From NCBI GenBank assembly GCA_947345935.1, contig CAMZZN010000006.1, positions 1-64,000 on the forward strand: DNA of 64,000 nucleotides. Reading direction: 5' to 3'. The translations under genes were made by a program, and so were the position numbers. This DNA is from an uncultured Ruminococcus sp. (GTDB taxonomy: Bacteria > Bacillota > Clostridia > Oscillospirales > Ruminococcaceae). The first letter of the stretch is position 1; every line of letters starts with the position of its first letter. Below the pieces are notes generated by a model, which saw only the letters and a program-made list of their open reading frames with translations, did no database searches and was not told the origin of the DNA. Positions 34,722-43,314 of the stretch are shown piece after piece.

Positions 34722-36068
34722 CTAATCAAGCTCTCTGACAAGCTTTTTGAAAGCGTCTCCACGCTCCTCAAAATTTCTGAATATTCCGTAGCTTGCAGCG
34801 GCAGGAGACAATACGCAGCTCCTTCCGTCAGGAGTGATCTTTGCAGCCAGCTTCACTGCATCTTCAAGGTGGTGAACATAACGGATACGCTCTGTTTCTT
34901 CCGGTACAGAATCGCACAGCATATCATAAACACGCTTTCCGGATGTCTCCATACAGATAACATTAACATCGGATACGCTGAGAAATTCTACCAGAGAACT
35001 GTAGTCTATTCCTCTGTCCATACCGCCTATAAGAATAGTTCCGGCGTCAGGCACGCTTCTGACTGCCTCTACAGCCGTAGCACACGCCGTAGAAATTGAA
35101 TCGTCATACCAGCGTATTCCTCTGACTGTACCGACATATTCCAGACGGTGAGCAAGCGGATCAAAGCTGCACAGCGCCTTGTCAAATTCTTCCGTGCTGA
35201 CAAACGGAGACGTCATAAAGTATGCGGCAGCAATATTGAAGTGATTGTGCGTTCCGAGCAGTTTTATCCTGTCCGCAGGAATCGTATATCTTTCTCCGCT
35301 GAATCTGAGTTCTGCAACGCCGCCGCTGACGTATATATCAGCTTCAGGATCTTTATCAGAGATTGCGAAAATAAGTCCGTCCTCATCCTTCGGAGCAATA
35401 TCGCTGTTTATCAGCAGACAGTCCTCTTCGTCCTGATAAAGATAAATATTTTTCTTTGCATTGTAATACCGTTCCATACTGCCGTAATGATCGAGATGCT
35501 CCTCATACAGATTGAGAAACACAGCCGCCGAGGGAGAAACGGTCATATATTCAAGCTGATGACAGGAAAGTTCACAGACAACTATCGTTTCATCATCCAT
35601 ATCCTCAACTATATTAAACACCGGAATACCAATATTTCCGGCAATACAACATTTTTTCCCCGATTCTTTCAAAACATGATATATAAGCGATGTAACGGTG
35701 CTTTTCCCCTTTGTTCCGGTAATGCCTATTATCTGTTCACGATATACCTCAAAAAACACCTGCGTTTCGGAAGTCACCGTGCATTTAAGCTCATCTGGCT
35801 GCTTTTCCAGCACGATTCCGGGGCTTTTGAAAACAAGATCAAATTCATCAAGCGATTTCTGGTAATCCTCACCGCATATCAGCTTTATATCATCGGAAAG
35901 ACCGCTGCCGGCAGGATCAATATTGTTCAGATCGGCAACAGCAACAGAAGCAGGATTGCAGTACTTTGACAACACATCAAATGTCGCTCTTCCCTCACGT
36001 CCGAAACCGAGAATGCATACCGACTTGTTTTCCGTAAGTTCTTTTATATGCTTTATAAATCTTTTCAA
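34722..36068 (-). CDS. murD: UDP-N-acetylmuramoyl-L-alanine--glutamate ligase (MurD family, possibly MurD2)
   Basis: 448 aa. Mur ligase architecture: N-terminal UDP-binding Rossmann domain (VCILGFGREGRATFDVL), central ATPase with P-loop GTKGKSTVTSLIYHVL near residue 115, CELSCHQLE, NLYEEHLDHYGSMERY (carbamylated-Lys region) and a C-terminal domain. It adds glutamate to UDP-MurNAc-L-Ala. The gene overlaps by 4 bp the MurL-type epimerase gene upstream. In Xanthomonas oryzae the MurL partner MurD2 uses L-Glu, so this enzyme may prefer L-Glu rather than D-Glu (inference). The sequence alone cannot separate MurD from MurD2. Confidence 0.85.
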   Translation of the reverse strand: MKRFIKHIKELTENKSVCILGFGREGRATFDVLSKYCNPASVAVADLNNIDPAGSGLSDDIKLICGEDYQKSLDEFDLVFKSPGIVLEKQPDELKCTVTSETQVFFEVYREQIIGITGTKGKSTVTSLIYHVLKESGKKCCIAGNIGIPVFNIVEDMDDETIVVCELSCHQLEYMTVSPSAAVFLNLYEEHLDHYGSMERYYNAKKNIYLYQDEEDCLLINSDIAPKDEDGLIFAISDKDPEADIYVSGGVAELRFSGERYTIPADRIKLLGTHNHFNIAAAYFMTSPFVSTEEFDKALCSFDPLAHRLEYVGTVRGIRWYDDSISTACATAVEAVRSVPDAGTILIGGMDRGIDYSSLVEFLSVSDVNVICMETSGKRVYDMLCDSVPEETERIRYVHHLEDAVKLAAKITPDGRSCVLSPAAASYGIFRNFEERGDAFKKLVRELD

Positions 36069-37447
36069 AGGAGACGCTCCATTTCTTTCTTCAGAATTTT
36101 TTCAAATTTTTCCGGCAGAAGATTCTGTTCATTATAATACCGGCAGCAGTTTTCCCTGAGTTCTTCAAGCCCCTCCGGATAATACAGGCCTGACTTAACA
36201 TATTCGTCAAGCAACAACGGGAGCTGCTCCCCCTGCTTAATCAGTCTGTTTATAGTCAGCGATACCGCCAGATTAACTTCGCTGACGCTTCCCACACACT
36301 CAAACGGCTTGTGCTCCGACTGTCCGATAAGCTCGGTAAAGTAATCTGTCATCGCCGGATCATTGAGCATATCACGTCCGAAAATCTCCTTTAACTCATC
36401 AAGACTCAAAAAGGGAGAAAGTATCAGACTTACAAACAGACACTTGGGGCATTCGCCGCACCATATATCAGGCGTTACCTTGCTTCCGAGATTGCAGCTA
36501 CGGAAAACGGACAAATATTTTCTGTGAGATGTGAACATCCCGGCTATTTGAAATTCCGTCAGAGGACGCAGAAAGCTGAAATAGCTTATCCCCGTGCCGA
36601 GATATTTTTCTTCATACTCATGGAAATCACGCTCGAATTCAAAGCTTTTGGAATACTGATGATTAACGCTGAGACCTGCCACCGTGCTTTCGTTTGCGCT
36701 GGATTCATTGGACAGAACGATATATTCAAGTCCGTGGATATACGCCGTTATCTCTGCGGAAAAAGCCACGACAGAGGAAAACGGAGTATGTCCGTTAAGA
36801 TAGCCTTTGTTATTGAGAGCTATAAGGCTGCGGTCGAATTTCCGCTGAGCCGTTATAAGCGCATCAGCCGGCAGACCGGACGCTTCAACTGTTCCGCTTA
36901 CGGAGCGTCTCTTGTTTATAGTGTAACAGCGGCATTCCATTCCGGAATTTTTCAGTGTTTCCAGAGTAAGAGCAGAATCCTTTCCGCCGCCTATTGGAAT
37001 AAGGCAGCCCTTTCTTTTTCGTTCTGCGGCAGGCGCTGCTTTTGTTTCTGTTCCGGTACAGACGATATCCACAAGTTCCTGCTGTGATATTGTGATATTA
37101 TTGACATAGAAGAATTCGCCCAGACCAAGAAACCAGAGTTTCTTCCACCATTCCTTCTGACTTTCGCTTAGAAATCCGCATTCTACCCTGAATTCAGGTG
37201 AGCAGACAGCCTTCCAATAGCTGACTGCCTCCGCCATTCCAAGACTGAATACAAGCCGTTCAAAGACCGGGTCGCCTGAAACGCTTGTTTCCGGTGACTT
37301 CGGAAAGCTCCAGCCAGGATTGAATTCTGCAAGACCAGGTATTGAAAAACAGAAATTCAGCTCCACGGAATCCGCTGTTTCTTTGATATCGTATGACCTG
37401 AAAACAAAAACAGGATTTTCTTTTCTGAACGCAGCAAATTTATCCAT
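36065..37447 (-). CDS. MurL-type UDP-MurNAc-L-Ala-L-Glu epimerase (proposed)
   Basis: 460 aa. Central PP-loop ATP-binding motif CLIPIGGGKDSALTLETL near residue 150, with a C-terminal cysteine set (DIWCGECPKCLFVSLIL). This architecture and the coupled murD-like gene match MurL, the Xanthomonas enzyme that epimerises the terminal L-Glu of UDP-MurNAc-L-Ala-L-Glu to D-Glu using ATP. The classical route uses glutamate racemase MurI, which is not in this window. The assignment rests on recalled family features and context, not a search. The alternative is an uncharacterised adenine-nucleotide alpha hydrolase. Confidence 0.65.
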   Translation of the reverse strand: MDKFAAFRKENPVFVFRSYDIKETADSVELNFCFSIPGLAEFNPGWSFPKSPETSVSGDPVFERLVFSLGMAEAVSYWKAVCSPEFRVECGFLSESQKEWWKKLWFLGLGEFFYVNNITISQQELVDIVCTGTETKAAPAAERKRKGCLIPIGGGKDSALTLETLKNSGMECRCYTINKRRSVSGTVEASGLPADALITAQRKFDRSLIALNNKGYLNGHTPFSSVVAFSAEITAYIHGLEYIVLSNESSANESTVAGLSVNHQYSKSFEFERDFHEYEEKYLGTGISYFSFLRPLTEFQIAGMFTSHRKYLSVFRSCNLGSKVTPDIWCGECPKCLFVSLILSPFLSLDELKEIFGRDMLNDPAMTDYFTELIGQSEHKPFECVGSVSEVNLAVSLTINRLIKQGEQLPLLLDEYVKSGLYYPEGLEELRENCCRYYNEQNLLPEKFEKILKKEMERLL

Positions 37448-37471
37448 ATTATCTTTTATCCTCCGGACAGA

Positions 37472-37858
37472 TTAGTTCTTGCCCTTTTCCTCGGCAAGTT
37501 TTCGGCAGTGTTCCCTGAGAAGTTCAAAAGTCTCATCGGAAATATCGTGTTCTATCTTACAGGCATCCTCTGACGCTACGTCACGCCTTACGCCAAGAAG
37601 CATAAAGAATTCTGAAATAACCGTATGCCGGTCATAAATATGCTCTGCCACATCTCTCCCCTTTTCCGTAAGGGTAATATGATTATCGCTGTTAACGGAA
37701 ACAAGCCCGTCATCTTTCATTTTTTTAAGTACGATAGAGACAGTAGGACGGGAATATCCCAGATACGAGCATATATCTATAGCATGGACGTCAGGCTGCT
37801 GTTTAGACAGGATCAATATGGTTTCAAGATAATTTTCAACCGCTTCTGTAATAGCCAT
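37472..37858 (-). CDS. DtxR/MntR-family metal-dependent transcriptional regulator
   Basis: 128 aa. N-terminal winged helix (AVENYLETILILSKQ, ICSYLGYSRPTVSIVLKKM, GLVSV...ITLTEKG) and a dimerisation domain with metal-binding residues in DRHTVISEFF and the characteristic DACKIEHDIS (C-x2-E-H). It has no SH3-like third domain, so it is MntR-like in size. Probably a Mn or Fe-responsive repressor; no transporter target is adjacent. It precedes murL by 25 bp. RBS AAAGGAGA. Confidence 0.85.
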   Translation of the reverse strand: MAITEAVENYLETILILSKQQPDVHAIDICSYLGYSRPTVSIVLKKMKDDGLVSVNSDNHITLTEKGRDVAEHIYDRHTVISEFFMLLGVRRDVASEDACKIEHDISDETFELLREHCRKLAEEKGKN

Positions 37859-37972
37859 TATAATTCTCCTTTTTGCAGAATTTTTCGCTTTGTTAACATT
37901 TACCTTACTATATTATATCATACCAAAGAATAAATTACAACACTTTTTAATATTCTTTATGAGCAAAAACTA

Positions 37973-38001
37973 TTGAATATTTTTCTTAAATGTGGTATAA
38001 T
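37973..38001 (+). promoter_or_regulatory. Promoter of the HD-GH13 gene pair
   Basis: TTGAAT (37973-37978) and TATAAT (37996-38001) with a 17-bp spacer, preceded by TGTGG, an extended -10-like context. Confidence 0.7.
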
Positions 38002-38078
38002 GATAATATTACAGACCGCTGATTATTCTCACGGCGGAGAAATTCAAGTAGGCATTGCCTTTCAAAGGAGGTGTACAA

Positions 38079-38672
38079 ATGACGGCAAAAGAAGAATTTA
38101 TTTCGATCTACAACGAACACATCAAGCGTGACGGCGCTGATAAACTCCTGGAATACCTTAAAAAAAGCGATTTTTTTACTGCCCCCAGCAGCACACGCTA
38201 TCACGGCTCTTACGAAGGCGGACTTGTCGAACACAGCGTAAATGTATATCACTGTCTCAAGGACTACCTCTCACGTCCGAGGGTAAAAGAAAAATACGGC
38301 ATGGAATATTCCGAGGAAACAATTGCTATTGTGGCTTTGCTCCATGATCTGTGCAAGATCAACTTTTACACGGTGGAATACAGAAACCGGAAAAACGAAG
38401 AAGGCGTCTGGGAGAAATACCCTTACTACGCAATTAATGATACTCTTCCCTATGGCCATGGAGAAAAATCAGTTTACATAATCTCCGGATTCTTTTACGG
38501 AGACAGCCGCCTTTCCAGAGAGGAAGCTTTTGCTATCCGTTATCACATGGGATTCTCCGGCATTGAAGATAAAAACACTATCGGCAAGGCGCTTGAAATG
38601 TATCCTCTTGCATTTGCCTTGAACGTCGCCGATATGGAAGCATCCTATTTTCTGGAAGGAAGCCAGAAATAA
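38079..38672 (+). CDS. HD-domain phosphohydrolase
   Basis: 197 aa from the ATG at 38079, which has AAAGGAGGTG immediately upstream; the track start is eight codons too early. HD signature residues: His in GGLVEHSVNVYHCL, His-Asp in ALLHDLCKINFY, and later GHGEKSVYII and RYHMGF. HD proteins hydrolyse phosphomonoesters or nucleotides; the substrate is unknown. It lies 57 bp ahead of the GH13 gene in the same direction and is probably co-transcribed. Confidence 0.75.
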   Translation: MTAKEEFISIYNEHIKRDGADKLLEYLKKSDFFTAPSSTRYHGSYEGGLVEHSVNVYHCLKDYLSRPRVKEKYGMEYSEETIAIVALLHDLCKINFYTVEYRNRKNEEGVWEKYPYYAINDTLPYGHGEKSVYIISGFFYGDSRLSREEAFAIRYHMGFSGIEDKNTIGKALEMYPLAFALNVADMEASYFLEGSQK

Positions 38673-38729
38673 CAAAATAATATCCTGTGCTCGTGCAGGG
38701 CTCAGGCAATTTAAGGAGAAATTAATAAT

Positions 38730-40322
38730 ATGAATTGGTATGAAAACGCAATAATCTATCACATCTACCCTCTGGGTTTCTGCGGCGCCCCTAAATTCAA
38801 CGACGGCGGCGAAGTGGTTTATCGTCTCGACAAGGTCATCGACTGGATTCCTCACCTCAAAGAAATGAATGTTGACGCCGTTTACTTCGGACCCGTTTTT
38901 GAATCTGTTGAACACGGATATGATACTATCGACTATAAAAAGATCGACAGACGTCTTGGTGACAATGATTCGTTCCGCAATATCTGCAACAAACTTCATG
39001 AAAACGGCATCAGAGTCATTCTGGATGGAGTGTTCAATCACGTAGGCAGAAAATTCCCACAATTCGTCGATATTCAGGAAAAGGGACAAGGCAGCGGATA
39101 CTGCGACTGGTTCCAGAACCTTAACTTCGGAGGTTCTTCCCCCTGCGGCGACCCTTTCTGGTACGAAGGCTGGAACGGTCACTACAATCTTGTAAAACTT
39201 AATCTCCGCAATGTCGGCGTATGCGATCATCTTATAGACGCTATCAATTACTGGATCGAGGAATTCAAGATCGACGGCATCCGCTTTGATGCGGCTGACT
39301 GCATCGATTTTGACTTTTTCAAGAGAATAAGAAGCTTCTGCAAGGGCAAACGTCCTGATTTCTGGCTCATGGGTGAGATCATTCACGGCGATTACAACCG
39401 CTGGGCAAACCCTGAAATGCTTGACAGCGTTACGAACTACGAATGCTACAAGGGTCTTTATTCTTCACACAATGACAAAAATTACTTTGAGATAGACTAC
39501 TCTATCAACCGTCAGTCCGGAGCAAACGGTGGTATCTACAGAGGCATTACTCTTTACAATTTCGTTGACAATCATGACGTAAACCGTCTTGCAAGCACTG
39601 TAAACAATCAGGCTTATCTGCCGCTGATCTACACTCTGATGTACTCAATGCCCGGTATTCCGTCGATCTACTACGGCAGCGAATACGGCGTCCAGGGACG
39701 CAAGGAAAACAACTCCGACGACAATCTGCGCCCCTGTCTCCACTTACAGGATATGGGAAGAGAAAATACTTCTCTTTACAGTCACATTGTAAAACTCGGA
39801 CGCATCTACCGTGCATATCCTGCGCTCCGCACAGGGGCATACGAAAGGGTTATGATAACAAACCAACAGCTTCTTTTCAAAAAAATGCAGGGCGACCAGA
39901 CCGTCTACGTTGCTCTCAATCTCGGAGATTACGAATTTGATCTTAATTTCGGCGCTCATCTTCCCGCACTTGTCGATGTTGTAAGCGCAAAACAGATTCA
40001 GGTCAACAACGGCGGAGCATACGTAAAAATGCCGCCTTATTCCGCAATGATAATCGTTTCCGACGACATAGTAAACACCGAACCGGAAGCAGTTCCGACT
40101 ACGGACGTTCCCGAAGACAAGGATACAGAGATCATCGAGGGTGCAAAATACCGTCACTTCAAGGGCGGAGAGTACCAGCTCATAACCGTTGCACGCCACA
40201 GTGAAAACAACGAAGAGCTTGTTATCTACAAATCGCTTTCAGACGGTCAGGTATGGGCAAGACCAAAATCAATGTTTGTCGGAAAATCCGGAGACGTGAG
40301 AAGATTCACAAAAATTGACTGA
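38730..40322 (+). CDS. GH13 alpha-glucan hydrolase fused to a C-terminal DUF1653 domain
   Basis: 530 aa, no signal peptide, so intracellular. GH13 barrel with nucleophile Asp187 in GIRFDAADCI, acid/base Glu216 in LMGEIIHGDY and transition-state Asp283 in NFVDNHDVNR; GVFNHVGRKF is region I. This resembles cyclomaltodextrinase/neopullulanase-type enzymes acting on imported maltodextrins. A linker is followed at about residues 465-530 by a domain matching DUF1653 (KYRHFKGGEYQLITVARHSE, VIYKSLSDGQVWARP, MFV). DUF1653 is normally a short stand-alone protein, so the fusion is notable. Confidence 0.85.
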   Translation: MNWYENAIIYHIYPLGFCGAPKFNDGGEVVYRLDKVIDWIPHLKEMNVDAVYFGPVFESVEHGYDTIDYKKIDRRLGDNDSFRNICNKLHENGIRVILDGVFNHVGRKFPQFVDIQEKGQGSGYCDWFQNLNFGGSSPCGDPFWYEGWNGHYNLVKLNLRNVGVCDHLIDAINYWIEEFKIDGIRFDAADCIDFDFFKRIRSFCKGKRPDFWLMGEIIHGDYNRWANPEMLDSVTNYECYKGLYSSHNDKNYFEIDYSINRQSGANGGIYRGITLYNFVDNHDVNRLASTVNNQAYLPLIYTLMYSMPGIPSIYYGSEYGVQGRKENNSDDNLRPCLHLQDMGRENTSLYSHIVKLGRIYRAYPALRTGAYERVMITNQQLLFKKMQGDQTVYVALNLGDYEFDLNFGAHLPALVDVVSAKQIQVNNGGAYVKMPPYSAMIIVSDDIVNTEPEAVPTTDVPEDKDTEIIEGAKYRHFKGGEYQLITVARHSENNEELVIYKSLSDGQVWARPKSMFVGKSGDVRRFTKID

Positions 40323-40449
40323 TTTATTAGACCTGTTCTAAAAGTCTCGTGAATATTTCGCTTTGCAGCGGCAATACTAAGCGTACAGGGGAAAAACTGC
40401 ACTCCCCGACGTTTCACTCTTTATAAAGCTGCCTGCTATCCGTACAGCC

Positions 40450-40480
40450 GGCTGCTTCTGAGTGACAGCGGCTGTGCGGA
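40450..40480 (+). promoter_or_regulatory. Leader hairpin abutting the RBS of the Asn-rich ORF
   Basis: CCGTACAGCC and GGCTGTGCGG pair (one G-U) with an inner CTG/CAG stem. The right arm ends directly at GGAGAAAGG, so the hairpin could affect ribosome access. The 40323-40449 stretch between the GH13 stop and this hairpin holds no other gene. Confidence 0.45.
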
Positions 40481-40494
40481 GAAAGGTCTTATTT

Positions 40495-40632
40495 ATGAGC
40501 AAGAATAAAAACAATTTCAACGACAAGAACAACACAAGCTCTCAGAACAAGAACTCAAACAACGGAGCTTCCGACAAGAACTCCAACAGCAACTATCAGG
40601 ACAGAAATTCAAATTCAAATTCCAACGACTGA
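40495..40632 (+). CDS. Tiny Asn-rich hydrophilic protein (45 aa), function unknown
   Basis: Too short for the ORF track. The ORF has a good ribosome binding site (GGAGAAAGG before ATG) and ends just before an intrinsic terminator, so it is likely a real transcription unit. The product starts MSKNKNNFNDKNN; 17 of 45 residues are Asn, the rest mainly Ser, Lys, Asp and Gln, with almost no hydrophobic residues. It must be disordered. A stem with arms CCGTACAGCC/GGCTGTGCGG ends at the ribosome binding site. The role could be a spore-associated or desiccation-type peptide, but nothing proves this. Confidence 0.55.
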   Translation: MSKNKNNFNDKNNTSSQNKNSNNGASDKNSNSNYQDRNSNSNSND

Positions 40633-40637
40633 TAGCA

Positions 40638-40667
40638 AAAAGCCGCATCATTTCTGATGCGGCTTTA
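40638..40667 (+). terminator. Intrinsic terminator after the Asn-rich ORF
   Basis: Stem AAAGCCGCATCA/TGATGCGGCTTT with a TTTC loop. Confidence 0.8.
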
Positions 40668-40724
40668 TACTGTTATAATGCAGCTCTTTTTGGGTGTGTT
40701 AACACCCTTATTCACTTTATCTGA

Positions 40725-42680
40725 TTATTCAGCGTCTTCTCCGGCAGCCTCGTCCTCAAGAAGAGCACGGATAGAAATGCTGATTCTGTGTGAATCTTCA
40801 TCAATGTCGATGATCTTTGCGTCAACCTCGTCGCCAACCGAAAGAATGTCTTTTACATTTTCAACCTTTCTGTCAGCGATCTGAGAAATATGAATAAGTC
40901 CGTCAACACCGTCGATAATTCTTGCAAATGCACCGAAGCTTGTAATGGAAACTATAGTTACCTTAACAACATCTCCGATATTGTACTGTGCACTGAACTT
41001 ATCCCAGGGGTTGTCCTCTGCTTTTTTGTAGCCAAGAGAAATCCTGTTGTCTTCACGGCTCAGATCCTTGATGTATACTTCAAGAGTATCGCCAACGGAA
41101 ACTACTTCGCTGGGATGCTTGATTCTCTTCCATGAAAGCTCAGAAATGTGAACCATTCCGTCAATTCCGCCCAGATCAACAAATGCACCGAAGCTTGTGA
41201 GGGACTTTACCTTTCCAACATAAACGTCGCCTACATTTGCGTTGTCCCAGAACTTAGCCTGAGCTTCTGCCTTCTTTGCATTCTGAACAGCCTTGATAGA
41301 ACCTACGGCTCTCTTCTTGCCCTCAGTAACCTCAATAACAATAAACTCAACCTTCTTCTTAAGAAGTTCGTCAAGCTCTGCTCCCCTGGGGAGACCTGTC
41401 TGTGAAGCAGGAATGAATATTCTTACTCCCATGTAGTTAAGAGTTACGCCCTTGTTTACAATGTGCTGAACAATACCCTCAAGAACAGTACCCTCTTCAT
41501 GAGCCTTTACAACGACGTCGTAGCCTGCCTGCTCGTCAACCTTTCTCTTTGAAAGCTGAGCAGTGCCTTCTGCATCGTTTACTTTGATAACGATCAGTTC
41601 GATCTCATCGCCGACCTTGGCAATGTCTTCAGTCTTCTTTGAAGGATCGTCTGTAAGGTCTTCAAGCTTTACATAACCTGTATGCTTTGTTCCGAGATCA
41701 ACGGTGATCTCAGCGTTATCAACGCTAACGACTGTTCCCTTGACCTTCTCTCCTGTATGTATTTTTTTGAATGACTGGTCGATTGCTTCAGCAAAGTCGA
41801 TTTCCTCATCCTGAGCAGCTGTAATAATACCATTTTCTGCCATAGTGGTTTGTACCTCCTTAATTATATAAGCAGGGGTGGATGCCCCCGCAGTAATGCC
41901 GATTTTTTCAGCACCGGGAATCTTGAGCGACCGAAGCTCGTCCGAATTTTCGATATGATAAGTTTTGCAGTAACGGCTGCATACCTCATACAGTTTGACT
42001 GTATTAGAGCTGTGCCTGCCGCCGACTACCAGCATAACATCCGAATCTTTTGCAAGTTCAGCCGCATCGGACTGTCTTTTATCGGTAGCGCTGCAAATCG
42101 TATCAGTAATTTCAATATTCGGATCATCCTCCGGGATCACGTTTAAACACTCATCCCATACTACTATATTATACGTTGTTTGCGCCACAATTGCAAGCTT
42201 TTTTTTAAGATTTTTGTATTTTTTTTCAAAAAAGGCTTTTAGCTCAAAATTATCCTTAAAAACAAGGCAATTTTCGTCACAATGACCAACAATTCCCTGA
42301 ACCTCCGGATGCGATGCGTCTCCGGCAATAAGAATAAAGTATCCCTGCTTTGTTTTTTCAGCAACGATCTTGTGTATCCTCGATACAAACGGACAAGTTG
42401 CATCAAGCATCCTGTTGCCCTTTGCCGCAATCTGTTCGTAAATTTCCCTGCCGACTCCGTGAGAACGGATGACTACCGTTTCATCGGCTTCCAGTTCATC
42501 GACTGAATCTATTATCCTTGCCCCTCTGGCTTTCATATCGTTTACAACATCCTGATTATGGATGATCGGTCCGAGGGTGGCAACCTTTGTATTCTTTTCA
42601 AGCTCACTGTAGACCATTTTCACAGCTCTGTCCACACCAAAGCAGAAACCTGCCGATTTTGCCACTGTTACCCTACTCAT
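40725..42680 (-). CDS. ispH: Fused IspH (HMBPP reductase) and ribosomal protein S1-type S1 domains
   Basis: 651 aa from the ATG at 42680, which has GGGGAGGAA upstream; the track start is 19 codons too long. The N-terminal 285 residues are IspH, the 4Fe-4S enzyme making IPP/DMAPP in the MEP pathway: cluster Cys in AGFCFGVDRAV, MLDATCPFVSRIH and DTICSATDKRQ, with the His motifs IHNQDVV and GDASHPEVQG. Four S1 RNA-binding repeats follow (GEKVKGTVVSV, GTVLEGIVQH, GDVYVGKVKSLTSFGAFVDL, GDVVKVTIVSITSFGAFARI). This fusion is known in Clostridia. It overlaps the plsC stop by 8 bp in a cmk-plsC-ispH operon. Confidence 0.93.
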   Translation of the reverse strand: MSRVTVAKSAGFCFGVDRAVKMVYSELEKNTKVATLGPIIHNQDVVNDMKARGARIIDSVDELEADETVVIRSHGVGREIYEQIAAKGNRMLDATCPFVSRIHKIVAEKTKQGYFILIAGDASHPEVQGIVGHCDENCLVFKDNFELKAFFEKKYKNLKKKLAIVAQTTYNIVVWDECLNVIPEDDPNIEITDTICSATDKRQSDAAELAKDSDVMLVVGGRHSSNTVKLYEVCSRYCKTYHIENSDELRSLKIPGAEKIGITAGASTPAYIIKEVQTTMAENGIITAAQDEEIDFAEAIDQSFKKIHTGEKVKGTVVSVDNAEITVDLGTKHTGYVKLEDLTDDPSKKTEDIAKVGDEIELIVIKVNDAEGTAQLSKRKVDEQAGYDVVVKAHEEGTVLEGIVQHIVNKGVTLNYMGVRIFIPASQTGLPRGAELDELLKKKVEFIVIEVTEGKKRAVGSIKAVQNAKKAEAQAKFWDNANVGDVYVGKVKSLTSFGAFVDLGGIDGMVHISELSWKRIKHPSEVVSVGDTLEVYIKDLSREDNRISLGYKKAEDNPWDKFSAQYNIGDVVKVTIVSITSFGAFARIIDGVDGLIHISQIADRKVENVKDILSVGDEVDAKIIDIDEDSHRISISIRALLEDEAAGEDAE

Positions 42681-43314
42681 TTTCTGTTCCTCCCCCGGTG
42701 ACAGTTTCCGAATTTTTTTCCGGTTCTCCCTCCACAAGACGCTTTATATCCGCCATATACCGGTTTTTCAGCCTGACAAGCTGGCGTGGATTGGGTTCGT
42801 CCCCAATCTCAACATATTCTGCCGGATCAATAGGCTCTCCATAGATAACCTGAAGCTTTGTACGGAATTTCAGCTTATCGCCGTAGACTATTCCCACAGG
42901 AATTATGAGACACCCAGATCTTGCAGCTATCAAAGCAGCTCCGCCGTGCCCCCTGCCGACTTTTCCGTCTTTTGAACGAGTTCCTTCCGGAAATATCATC
43001 AGACTGCGCTTCTGTCCAAGCTTTTCAACAGCTCTGTCAATAACTTCGGTATCGCCCTTTCCCCTGGATACCGGAAAAGCTCCCAACGAACGGACAAGCA
43101 GAGAAAAAAACTTATTTTTAAACAGTTCTTCTTTTGCCATAAACGCATACTTTCCACGTCCTCCTGCACCTACAAGGGGAGGGTCGGCATAGCTTCTATG
43201 ATTTGAAGCATATATCACCGCAGTTCGTTTCGGAATGTTCTTCCGCCCTTTATACCGCAGTTTGTAGGCAATATGCATATATATCCAGACAAGCGCTTTA
43301 CAAAAATAATACAT
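42673..43314 (-). CDS. plsC: 1-acyl-sn-glycerol-3-phosphate acyltransferase
   Basis: 213 aa. Acyltransferase motifs NHRSYADPPLVG (catalytic HX4D) and FPEGTRSKDGKVGRG. It makes phosphatidic acid from lysophosphatidic acid at the membrane; an N-terminal hydrophobic stretch (FCKALVWIYMHIAYKL) may anchor it. The start overlaps the cmk stop by one base (TGATG). Confidence 0.9.
   Translation of the reverse strand: MYYFCKALVWIYMHIAYKLRYKGRKNIPKRTAVIYASNHRSYADPPLVGAGGRGKYAFMAKEELFKNKFFSLLVRSLGAFPVSRGKGDTEVIDRAVEKLGQKRSLMIFPEGTRSKDGKVGRGHGGAALIAARSGCLIIPVGIVYGDKLKFRTKLQVIYGEPIDPAEYVEIGDEPNPRQLVRLKNRYMADIKRLVEGEPEKNSETVTGGGTENE

Noticed and set aside
35148-35969. 273-aa plus-strand ORF
   Set aside because: Antisense to murD; no start signal or motif.
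38469-39386. 305-aa minus-strand ORF
   Set aside because: Antisense to the HD and GH13 genes, both with clear motifs.
40331-40480. Known riboswitch class upstream of the Asn-rich ORF
   Set aside because: Hairpins are present, but no conserved riboswitch core that I recognise.
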